Part shown: positions 1-5,882 of the stretch, in pieces
How positions within the stretch are numbered: the first letter of the stretch is position 1
Layout of the letters: every line of letters starts with the position of its first letter
Source: Candidatus Hydrogenedentota bacterium
GTDB taxonomy: Bacteria; Hydrogenedentota; Hydrogenedentia; Hydrogenedentales; JAEUWI01
Assembly (NCBI GenBank): GCA_030430835.1
Contig: JAUIKJ010000170.1
Location: forward strand, 1 to 6,603
DNA length: 6,603 bases
Direction of reading: 5' to 3'
The notes under the pieces: generated by a model
Databases searched by the model: none
Told to the model about the DNA's origin: nothing
The model's input: only the letters and a program-made list of their open reading frames with translations
Made by a program: the position numbers and the translations under genes

Positions 1-9
1 ATGAATGCC

Positions 10-1134
10 TCAGCTGGCGGAATCCGAATCGGCGTTCGGCGTCAGCAATGCAACAGCGTGTGCCAGCAGGGGATCGCCGCTGTCTCCATTCTCGCGGGGA
101 AGGAGCACATCCGGAAGCACACCACCGTTGCCGGCCGCATCGCGTTCGACGATGATTTCATCCGCGGCGTTGAGCACCCGGCCGGTGGGGTAACTAAGCA
201 CATGGCCCTTGGGCAGGGTCAGGCTGCCACCGGGAATCCCCACGCTTCCCTGCGTGGGCACCGTGCCGACGATGGTCGCGCCCTGATCTTGCAGAAAGCG
301 TGCGAGGAGCTCTGCGGCACCGGCGGTGGCACCGTCGACGAGGACGACGGTTGGCACGTCAACCCCCGGATCCGCGGGATTGACCGGATAGACACGCCGG
401 GTGACAAAGGCGTCTTCGCGTTGACTGTACTCGGCCAGCTTGCAGAAGGTGGGTGGGGCTTCATCCTGCCAAGTGGTGAAGTGCCCGGCAAACTCGGCGG
501 CGAGGTCATCCGCGCCCCCGGGGTTGTTTCTCAGGTCGAGTATCAGCCCGGGCGCATCGCCACCCGCGACCTGCCCCAGTGCACGCGAGAAGGCGCGCCC
601 CGGGAAGGGCGTGGCCAGTGAGGGAGCGAAAAAACGGATCCGGATATACCCCGGGCCTTCCGGCAGGCGGCGCGCGGCCACCGGCTCCTCCAGCATGTCG
701 CCCAGGAAATCCCCTTCGTTCGTCTCGGTGCCCGGCTTCGGGCTGAGGCGCACCTTGTCGTCCGGAATCCGGGCCACGTAGGCCGCGAGCAGTTCATACC
801 AGGCATCCGCGTTGCGCGCCTTGCGCGCCTTGGCCGCCTGGGGCGCGAACTCCGCCTGCAGGGCATCCCAGTCCACGCCCTTCCAGTCGGTATAGGCGTA
901 TTCCGCGCGCATGCGTGCGTGCATTTTCTCGAAGGCACGCTCCCAGCGCATGAAGCGCAAGTCGTCCTGTCCCGGTCCCAGCAGGGGCAGGCCCGGTATC
1001 GGGACGGTCGGCAGCGGCACTTCCAGGCTGGTCAGCGGCACGTTCCGCGTGGCACAGCCCGTCGCGGTAGCCGCCAGCAACAGGGCCGCCGCCATCCGAT
1101 ATCCCGGCTTCGGGTGAATATTTGGTGAACACAT
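10..1134 (-). CDS. S41-family peptidase-like lipoprotein, predicted catalytically inactive
   Basis: Predicted 374-residue envelope lipoprotein with an S41 (C-terminal processing/tricorn-type) protease fold. The N-terminus has basic residues (K9, R13), a hydrophobic stretch at 14-24 and a lipobox-like ATGC with Cys27, followed by a Pro-rich linker. Residues 58-130 resemble the N-terminal helical domain of S41 proteins (WKGVDWDAL at 84-92). The core strand LILDLRNNPGG (197-207) and the block VVLVDGATAGAAELLARFLQ (263-282) are S41 hallmarks. I see no room for a PDZ domain. The catalytic Ser of the usual TASSGE/SASASE motif is Gly272, the Prc/CtpA general-base Lys is Ser297, and the His of the DGH motif in tricorn/NSR-type members is Lys127; Glu275 is kept. 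It is therefore probably a non-proteolytic binding protein, by inference. The start at 1134 gives a proper signal peptide. An internal ATG at 1095 has a better GGGA ribosome site but would leave an uncharged 13-residue leader. It is divergent from the sulfotransferase gene. Confidence 0.85.
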   Translation of the reverse strand: MCSPNIHPKPGYRMAAALLLAATATGCATRNVPLTSLEVPLPTVPIPGLPLLGPGQDDLRFMRWERAFEKMHARMRAEYAYTDWKGVDWDALQAEFAPQAAKARKARNADAWYELLAAYVARIPDDKVRLSPKPGTETNEGDFLGDMLEEPVAARRLPEGPGYIRIRFFAPSLATPFPGRAFSRALGQVAGGDAPGLILDLRNNPGGADDLAAEFAGHFTTWQDEAPPTFCKLAEYSQREDAFVTRRVYPVNPADPGVDVPTVVLVDGATAGAAELLARFLQDQGATIVGTVPTQGSVGIPGGSLTLPKGHVLSYPTGRVLNAADEIIVERDAAGNGGVLPDVLLPRENGDSGDPLLAHAVALLTPNADSDSAS

Positions 1135-1140
1135 TGCGTC

Positions 1141-1146
1141 ATTGTA
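1141..1146 (-). promoter_or_regulatory. Possible -10 element for the S41-like gene
   Basis: Read on the minus strand this is TACAAT, five of six matches to the sigma-70 -10 consensus. It ends six bases before the ATG at 1134. No good -35 hexamer lies 16-18 bases upstream; the best is TCGGAA-like. If used, transcription would begin close to the first ATG, giving a nearly leaderless message or favouring the internal start at 1095. This is a weak call. Confidence 0.25.
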
Positions 1147-1190
1147 GCCTGTCTCGCGGCATTTTTCCGAGATCGCCGGTTTCGGTAGAA

Positions 1191-1221
1191 TTGCCGTGCC
1201 GGGCCCCGAACCTGTTATACT
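1191..1221 (+). promoter_or_regulatory. Possible sigma-70 promoter for the sulfotransferase gene
   Basis: A TTGCCG hexamer (1191-1196) and TATACT (1216-1221) are separated by 19 bases, or by 18 if the -10 is read as TTATAC. The spacing is slightly long, but the -10 is a good match in otherwise GC-rich DNA. It lies about 37 bases upstream of the start codon at 1258. Assigned from sequence only. Confidence 0.4.
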
Positions 1222-1257
1222 CTCGCGTTCCAGCCATTTCTAAGCGATTACAAATCA

Positions 1258-2385
1258 ATGTCCTACGCCAACATCAAGTCTCCCTTGTTCCATCCGCTGG
1301 GCCTGGCGTCTCCGCGATTGTGGCGTCGTGTACGCCATGCCTACGGCGATGTCGCCCCCGCGTACCGGATGAAGGCGGCCCTCATCGCGTTAAACTCACG
1401 GCTGACCACGCCCCTGCGCATGCTGGAGCAGTTGCGCTTTGGGAAGGCGGTGGAGGCGCAGCAGCTCGGTGAGCCGCCGGTGTTTATCATCGGGCATTGG
1501 CGCACCGGCACGACCTTTCTGCACAACCTGCTCTGCCAGGATCCCCAGTTCGGCTACGTGACCACGTACCAGACCATTGCTCCGGATTCCTGCCTCGCGG
1601 GGCGGTCCACGCTGAAGCCAATTCTACAGAGCATGATGCCGGCCACACGGCCGATGGACAACGTCGAGATCTCGGCGGATGGCCCGCAGGAAGAGGAGTA
1701 CGCACTCTGCAACATGACGCCGCATTCCTTCTATGCCGGCTTCTACTTTCCTCAGCGCATGGCGGAAGTCTTCGAGCGCTATGTCCTCTTCGACGGACTC
1801 TCTGACGACGACATGGCGGAGTGGCAGGCGGCTTACCAGGCTGTGCTGAAGAAGGCCGCTTACCTCTGTGGCGGCAAGCGGCTGGTGCTGAAGAACCCCG
1901 CAAACACCGGGCGCGTCCCCGTTCTGCGGACGATGTTCCCCGGCGCGAAGTTCATCCATATCCACCGTGATCCCTATGTCGTCTTCAAGTCGACCATGCG
2001 TCTCTACCGATCCGTGTTTCCGACGGTCGGCCTGCAGACGATCAGCGATGCGGAACTCGAGCAGTTCGTTCTCGACGCCTACCGATCCATGATGGCGCGC
2101 TACCTGGAACTGCGCGAGACCATTCCCGCGAGCGATCTCGTGGAGGTGGCCTACGATGATCTCGTATCCCAGCCACTGGCCGAAGTACAGCGAATCTATG
2201 ACGAGTTGGCTCTGCCCGGTTGGGAGCGTGCCGCGCTGCCCATCGAGCGCCACATCAACGCGCAGACTTCCTACCGCAAGAACGCCTTCGAGATTAGTGT
2301 GGGCGACATCGCCAAGGTTGAGGCCCACTGGGATTTCGCGCTGCGCCACTGGAACTACCGGCGGCCGCAGAGCGCCGCAGTCTAA
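1258..2385 (+). CDS. Sulfotransferase family protein
   Basis: A 375-residue cytosolic protein of the PAPS-dependent sulfotransferase superfamily (Sulfotransferase_3 type). These enzymes move a sulfuryl group from 3'-phosphoadenosine-5'-phosphosulfate to a hydroxyl or amine of an acceptor. The 5'-phosphosulfate loop is at residues 77-92 (IIGHWRTGTTFLHNLL). LKNPANTGRVPVL follows at 211-223, and the 3'-phosphate-binding block HIHRDPYVVFKS is at 234-245, with the Arg and Ser expected for 3'-phosphate contact. The C-terminal region (about 295-370) has the YDDLVSQPL segment common in this family. The start at 1258 fits the family's usual N-terminus (SPLFHPLGLASPRL), although no clear Shine-Dalgarno precedes it. 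There is no signal peptide or clear membrane helix. The acceptor cannot be predicted; the neighbouring envelope genes make a lipid or glycan acceptor possible, but that is only inference. The gene is divergent from the S41-like gene and is followed on the same strand by a gene with its own promoter. Confidence 0.88.
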   Translation: MSYANIKSPLFHPLGLASPRLWRRVRHAYGDVAPAYRMKAALIALNSRLTTPLRMLEQLRFGKAVEAQQLGEPPVFIIGHWRTGTTFLHNLLCQDPQFGYVTTYQTIAPDSCLAGRSTLKPILQSMMPATRPMDNVEISADGPQEEEYALCNMTPHSFYAGFYFPQRMAEVFERYVLFDGLSDDDMAEWQAAYQAVLKKAAYLCGGKRLVLKNPANTGRVPVLRTMFPGAKFIHIHRDPYVVFKSTMRLYRSVFPTVGLQTISDAELEQFVLDAYRSMMARYLELRETIPASDLVEVAYDDLVSQPLAEVQRIYDELALPGWERAALPIERHINAQTSYRKNAFEISVGDIAKVEAHWDFALRHWNYRRPQSAAV

Positions 2386-2428
2386 GTCCTTCCCGAACCT
2401 GCTTCGGCCTCCCTCCTTCCGTAATCCA

Positions 2429-2457
2429 TTGACAATTTTTGAAATTGTGAATAAACT
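2429..2457 (+). promoter_or_regulatory. Sigma-70 promoter of the PagL-like gene
   Basis: A perfect TTGACA -35 (2429-2434) and TAAACT -10 (2452-2457, four of six matches) are separated by the optimal 17 bases. The site sits in an AT-rich island between GC-rich genes and lies 38 bases upstream of the start codon at 2496. It is the best promoter in the window. Confidence 0.75.
2432..2448. promoter_or_regulatory. Operator-like palindrome inside the promoter
   Basis: ACAATTT and AAATTGT form a perfect 7-base inverted repeat around a TTG centre. It starts within the -35 hexamer and fills most of the spacer up to the -10. Size, symmetry and position fit the binding site of a dimeric repressor that would block RNA polymerase. 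It is not followed by a T-tract and its stem has a single GC pair, so it is unlikely to be a terminator. The regulator is unknown. Confidence 0.45.
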
Positions 2458-2480
2458 GTCATCCTCAGCGGATTCAATGG

Positions 2481-2486
2481 AAGGAG
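2481..2486 (+). promoter_or_regulatory. Ribosome binding site (AAGGAG) of the PagL-like gene
   Basis: A strong Shine-Dalgarno AAGGAG lies nine bases before the ATG at 2496. It fixes that start and suggests a well-translated gene. Confidence 0.8.
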
Positions 2487-2495
2487 AATTTCGAC

Positions 2496-3098
2496 ATGGT
2501 GAGTAAGGGATGGATGTTCCTGGCGATCGCCGGGTTGGTGGTATCGCTCGCGCCGGGCGCCTTCGCGGGCGACGCGGGCTTTCGTGATGGACACTGGCGG
2601 ACAGAGATCGCCGTGGGCACGGGCGTCGATTCCGGCAGCACAGATCGCGCTGGCGACATTCTGGTCGTGGGCTCCGTCGAATGGGAATTCCCCGTGACGG
2701 ATCACATCGCGCTGGGCCTGCGCCTGCTGCCGCTGGTCACCTATGCGCAGGACAACGAGCACAACGACGACTGGTTTGAAGATGTTTTCCACGGCAACGA
2801 CGACTATGACGGCGACACCGTGTGGGGCGCGGGCTTCGGCTTCGCCACCCGCTTCTACCAGATCGCGAAGGAGCAGCGCGGGGTCTTCTTCGAGATTGAG
2901 GCCAACGCCCTGTTTCACGGGAACGAGTTCAACGGCAACGGATCGAATGTGAACTTTCTCACCGGCGCGGGCCTGGGTTACAAGTTCAAGAAGCCCTTCC
3001 ACGTCACCGCGCGCTTCGAGCACATCTCGAACGCCGGGCTCGACGACGACAACTCCGGCGTCAATGCCGCGACCCTGGCCTTCGGCTACTCGTTTTAG
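2496..3098 (+). CDS. PagL-like acyloxyacyl hydrolase family outer-membrane protein
   Basis: A 200-residue outer-membrane beta-barrel of the acyloxyacyl hydrolase / lipid A 3-O-deacylase (PagL) family, whose characterised members remove the 3-O acyl chain of lipid A in the outer membrane. A signal peptide covers residues 1-24 (hydrophobic 7-19, cleavage after AFA). Alternating amphipathic strands follow, and the chain ends in GYSF with the C-terminal Phe typical of barrels inserted by BamA. The family signature is RFEHISNAGL at 173-182, giving the catalytic His176 and Ser178 plus Asn179. In Pseudomonas PagL the triad Glu lies 12 residues after the Ser; here that position is Asn190 (motif NSGVN). 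Activity may therefore be altered, or another acidic residue may serve. Residues 85-107 form a very acidic, Asn/Asp-rich stretch, probably a surface loop. The gene has its own promoter and ribosome site and ends at a strong hairpin. It could instead be a structural outer-membrane protein of the same fold. Confidence 0.75.
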   Translation: MVSKGWMFLAIAGLVVSLAPGAFAGDAGFRDGHWRTEIAVGTGVDSGSTDRAGDILVVGSVEWEFPVTDHIALGLRLLPLVTYAQDNEHNDDWFEDVFHGNDDYDGDTVWGAGFGFATRFYQIAKEQRGVFFEIEANALFHGNEFNGNGSNVNFLTGAGLGYKFKKPFHVTARFEHISNAGLDDDNSGVNAATLAFGYSF

Positions 3099-3120
3099 GC
3101 GCCGATATCCCGGCAGAAAG

Positions 3121-3164
3121 AAAAAGGGCCCGCGGCCGTTTCTGGCTGCGGGTCCTTCGTTTTT
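3121..3164. terminator. Bidirectional rho-independent terminator
   Basis: The arms 3126-3137 and 3144-3155 pair over 12 bases (10 Watson-Crick, two G-U) around a 6-base loop. On the minus strand the stem is followed directly by TTTTTCTTTC (3125 downward), which suits the end of the ATP synthase operon. On the plus strand TTCGTTTTT follows, serving the PagL-like gene. It sits in the 89-base gap between the two convergent genes. Confidence 0.85.
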
Positions 3165-3187
3165 GGTTTGGGTGCGCTGTGCGCCGC

Positions 3188-3604
3188 CTAGTAGCCCTCG
3201 CCGCCATGGGCTTCGACACGGGCCATGGCGCGGGCCAACGCGGATTCGGCGCGGAGCAGGTCCGTGGTTTCGTCCGGCTTAAGCAGGCGCTCTTCGGCGC
3301 GGGCACGCGCGGCTTCCGCGCGCTTCAGGTCCACCTCATTGCCTGGTTCGAAGGCCTCGGCCAGGATGGTAACCTTGTTGTCGCGCACCTCGGCAAAGCC
3401 CCCGCTGACCGCGAAGTAGCGCTCTTCATCCTGGTCGGTAAATACATGGATGACGCCCGGCGCCAGGGTTGAGAGCAGGGCCGTGTGGCCCGCACGCACG
3501 GTGAATATACCGCCTTCACCGGGCACGAGGACTTCCCGTGCCGGCACATGAACGGAATCATAGGCCGGCGCCGTGAAGACGATCTCGATCAGGTCTTCAC
3601 TCAT
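3188..3604 (-). CDS. atpC: F1Fo ATP synthase epsilon subunit
   Basis: A 138-residue epsilon subunit, part of the F1 central stalk. It binds gamma and the c-ring, and its C-terminal helices can inhibit ATP hydrolysis. The N-terminal beta-sandwich carries the family motifs VPGEGGIFTVRAGHTALLS (27-45) and FAVSGGFAEVRDNKVTILAE (64-83). Residues 91-133 are an Ala/Arg/Glu-rich helical hairpin, so the regulatory C-terminal domain is present. The length is normal. The start ATG overlaps the atpD stop codon by four bases (ATGA) and an AAGG sits seven bases upstream, so translation is probably coupled to atpD. It is the last gene of the operon, ending shortly before the terminator. Confidence 0.96.
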   Translation of the reverse strand: MSEDLIEIVFTAPAYDSVHVPAREVLVPGEGGIFTVRAGHTALLSTLAPGVIHVFTDQDEERYFAVSGGFAEVRDNKVTILAEAFEPGNEVDLKRAEAARARAEERLLKPDETTDLLRAESALARAMARVEAHGGEGY

Positions 3605-5001
3605 GCGCTGGCCTTCACCTTGCCCGCCTTCTCAACCACTTCCTCAATTGCGCCGCAGTAGAGGAATGCACTCTCGGGCAGTTCATCGTGGTCGCCGTTG
3701 AGGATCTCCTTGAAACTGCGGATGGTGTCCGCGATGGAGACATACTTGCCGGCCATGCCCGTGAACTGCTCGGCCACGAAGAAGGGCTGCGACAGGAAAC
3801 GCTGGATGCGACGGGCGCGGGAGACCACCACCTTGTCATCTTCCGAAAGTTCGTCCATACCCAGGATCGCGATAATGTCCTGCAGGTCCTTGTACTTCTG
3901 AAGAATCGCCTGCACGTCACGCGCGACCCGGTAGTGTTCATCGCCGAGGATACGCGGGTCGAGGATACGGCTCGTGGAGTCGAGCGGGTCGACCGCGGGA
4001 TAGATGCCCAGCTCTGCAATCTGGCGGGAAAGCACTGTGGTCGCATCGAGGTGCGCGAAGGTCGTCGCGGGCGCGGGGTCGGTCAAGTCGTCCGCGGGCA
4101 CATATACCGCCTGCACCGAAGTGATGGAGCCACGCTTGGTCGTCGTGATGCGTTCCTGCAGTTCGCCCATTTCCGTGGCGAGGGTGGGCTGGTAGCCCAC
4201 CGCGCTGGGCATACGCCCGAGTAGCGCGGACACTTCCGAACCCGCCTGCGTGAAACGGAAGATATTGTCGATGAAGAGCAGCACGTCCTGGCCCTGTTCG
4301 TCGCGGAAATATTCCGCGGCGGTGAGGCCGGTCAGCGCCACGCGCGCACGCGCGCCGGGGGGCTCGGTCATCTGGCCGTAGATCAGCGCGGCCTTGTCGA
4401 TAACGCCCGATTCCTTCATCTCGCGCCAGAGGTCGTTGCCCTCACGGGTACGCTCGCCCACGCCGGCAAATACCGAGTAGCCACCGTGCTGCTTGGCAAC
4501 GTTGTTGATGAGTTCCATGATGAGCACGGTCTTGCCCACGCCAGCACCGCCGAAGAGGCCGGTCTTGCCGCCGCGCGAATAGGGCGCGAGCAGGTCGATG
4601 ACCTTGATGCCCGTCTCGAACATCTGTGTGGAAGTTGCCAGCTCATCGAACTGCGGCGCTTCCCGGTGAATCGGGCGGCGTTCATTCGACTGCACCGGGC
4701 CCATCTGGTCAACCGGCTCCCCAATCACATTCAGAATGCGGCCAAGCACCGCTTCACCGACCGGCGTCGTGATGAACTCGCCCGTGTCGACCGCGTCCAT
4801 GCCGCGGGTCAGGCCTTCCGTGGCGTCCATCGCAATGGTCCGCACGATATTTTCGCCCAGATGCTGCGCCACTTCGCAGACGAGCGTCTGCCCTTCACCC
4901 CGCGTGATGTGCAGGGCGTTGTAAATCGGTGGCAGCTCACCCGGCGCAAACTTGACGTCGACGACGGGGCCAATAACCTGCGTGATTTTTCCGGTGCTCA
5001 T
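3601..5001 (-). CDS. atpD: F1Fo ATP synthase beta subunit
   Basis: A 466-residue catalytic beta subunit of F1, where ADP and phosphate are joined to ATP on the cytoplasmic face of the membrane. Walker A is GGAGVGKT (151-158, Lys157). The catalytic Glu183 lies in GERTREGND, and Walker B is LLFIDNIFRF (241-250). The ATP synthase alpha/beta signature PAVDPLDSTS is at 335-344. The segment DELSEDDK at 383-390 is the conserved DELSEED loop that contacts gamma. Length and all key residues are typical. The start follows the atpG stop by nine bases. Confidence 0.98.
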   Translation of the reverse strand: MSTGKITQVIGPVVDVKFAPGELPPIYNALHITRGEGQTLVCEVAQHLGENIVRTIAMDATEGLTRGMDAVDTGEFITTPVGEAVLGRILNVIGEPVDQMGPVQSNERRPIHREAPQFDELATSTQMFETGIKVIDLLAPYSRGGKTGLFGGAGVGKTVLIMELINNVAKQHGGYSVFAGVGERTREGNDLWREMKESGVIDKAALIYGQMTEPPGARARVALTGLTAAEYFRDEQGQDVLLFIDNIFRFTQAGSEVSALLGRMPSAVGYQPTLATEMGELQERITTTKRGSITSVQAVYVPADDLTDPAPATTFAHLDATTVLSRQIAELGIYPAVDPLDSTSRILDPRILGDEHYRVARDVQAILQKYKDLQDIIAILGMDELSEDDKVVVSRARRIQRFLSQPFFVAEQFTGMAGKYVSIADTIRSFKEILNGDHDELPESAFLYCGAIEEVVEKAGKVKASA

Positions 5002-5007
5002 ATCCCG

Positions 5008-5012
5008 CTCCT
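5008..5012 (-). promoter_or_regulatory. Ribosome binding site of atpD overlapping the atpG stop
   Basis: On the minus strand AGGAG lies six bases before the atpD ATG and shares bases with the TAG stop codon of atpG. This supports the chosen atpD start and suggests coupled translation of gamma and beta. Confidence 0.75.
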
Positions 5013-5880
5013 ACAGCGCCTCGGCGCCGCTGATGACTTCGATCAGTTCCGTGGTAATTGCGTTCTGTCGCGCGCGGTTGTACGCCAGCGTGAGCCGGTC
5101 GATCACTTCGCCCGCGTTGCGCGTGGCCGCATCCATCGCGGTCATGCGCGCGCCATATTCGCTCGCCGCGGATTCGTAGAGCATGCGGCGGAGCTGGACG
5201 CGCAGGTGCGCGTTGAGTAGCGCCTCGAACACCGCCTCGGTGCCCGGTTCGTAGAGATAATCGGTTTCGGCCGTGCCGGCCGGCTGCGCCGCGGCGGCAT
5301 CGTTCACGAAGGGCAGCAGGCGTTCGAAGGTCACTTCCTGCTGCACGGCCGACTTGAATTCGTTGTAGACGCACCACACCTCATCGACGCTGCCGTCGAG
5401 GAACTGTTCCAGCGCGCCCTCGAGCAGGCTGCCCGCCAACTGCATGAAACTCTTTTCGGCGTGGCCGGTGTGCGCGTTGTCGATTGGCTGTCCACGGCGC
5501 TTGAGCAACTCGATGCCCTTGCGGCCCACCGCCGTGATGCGCACCTCGCGGCCCGCGAAGCGGTGGTTAATGTTCTTCAGCGTGCGGTTCACGATGTTCG
5601 CGTTGAAGCCGCCGCAGAGGCCGCGGTCCGAAGTGACCACGATCAGCGCGATCGCGCCCTCGCCCTTCGCGGGGCGCAGCAGCGGGTGCGCGTCGCGCTC
5701 GGCGCGGCTGGCGAGCCCGTCCACGAGATCACGCATGTGATAGGCGTAGGGGCGTGCCTGCACGATTGCAGCCTGGGCTCGGCGTAGCTTGGAAGCCGCC
5801 ACCATTTTCATGGCACGGGTGATCTTCTGCGTGCTTTTGACGCTGGAGATTCGCCGTTTGATGTCGCGCAGGTTCGCCAT
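5011..5880 (-). CDS. atpG: F1Fo ATP synthase gamma subunit
   Basis: A 289-residue gamma subunit, the rotating shaft linking the c-ring to the alpha3beta3 head. The N-terminal helix begins LRDIKRRISSVKSTQKITRA (4-23) and continues with MKMVAASKLRRAQ, the coiled-coil part of the shaft. The central Rossmann-like domain has the conserved SDRGLCGGFNANI (84-96). The C-terminal helix carries the family signature ITTELIEVISGAEAL (275-289). Length is normal, with no insertion such as the plant regulatory loop. It starts two bases after the atpA stop (TAATCATG). No close Shine-Dalgarno is visible (a GAGG is 16 bases away), so it probably depends on ribosomes finishing atpA. Confidence 0.97.
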   Translation of the reverse strand: MANLRDIKRRISSVKSTQKITRAMKMVAASKLRRAQAAIVQARPYAYHMRDLVDGLASRAERDAHPLLRPAKGEGAIALIVVTSDRGLCGGFNANIVNRTLKNINHRFAGREVRITAVGRKGIELLKRRGQPIDNAHTGHAEKSFMQLAGSLLEGALEQFLDGSVDEVWCVYNEFKSAVQQEVTFERLLPFVNDAAAAQPAGTAETDYLYEPGTEAVFEALLNAHLRVQLRRMLYESAASEYGARMTAMDAATRNAGEVIDRLTLAYNRARQNAITTELIEVISGAEAL

Positions 5881-5882
5881 GA

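Noticed and set aside
1..621. Open plus-strand frame of 206 codons from the window start
   Set aside because: It lies antisense to the S41-like gene, shows no family motif, and is expected from the high GC content.
1151..1215. Short inverted repeats (CCGA...TCGG, GGGCCC) in the divergent intergenic region
   Set aside because: Arms are only 3-6 bases in GC-rich DNA and are not aligned with either candidate promoter, so chance explains them.
1624..2349. Long minus-strand open frame of 241 codons
   Set aside because: It is fully antisense to the sulfotransferase gene, whose motifs are clear on the plus strand. The translation shows no recognisable domain.
2386..2428. Possible terminator after the sulfotransferase gene
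   Set aside because: No stable hairpin with a T-tract was found here. Read-through into the next gene cannot be excluded.
4486..5220. Plus-strand open frame of 244 codons
   Set aside because: It is antisense to atpD and atpG, with no motifs or ribosome site. It is a shadow of highly conserved genes.
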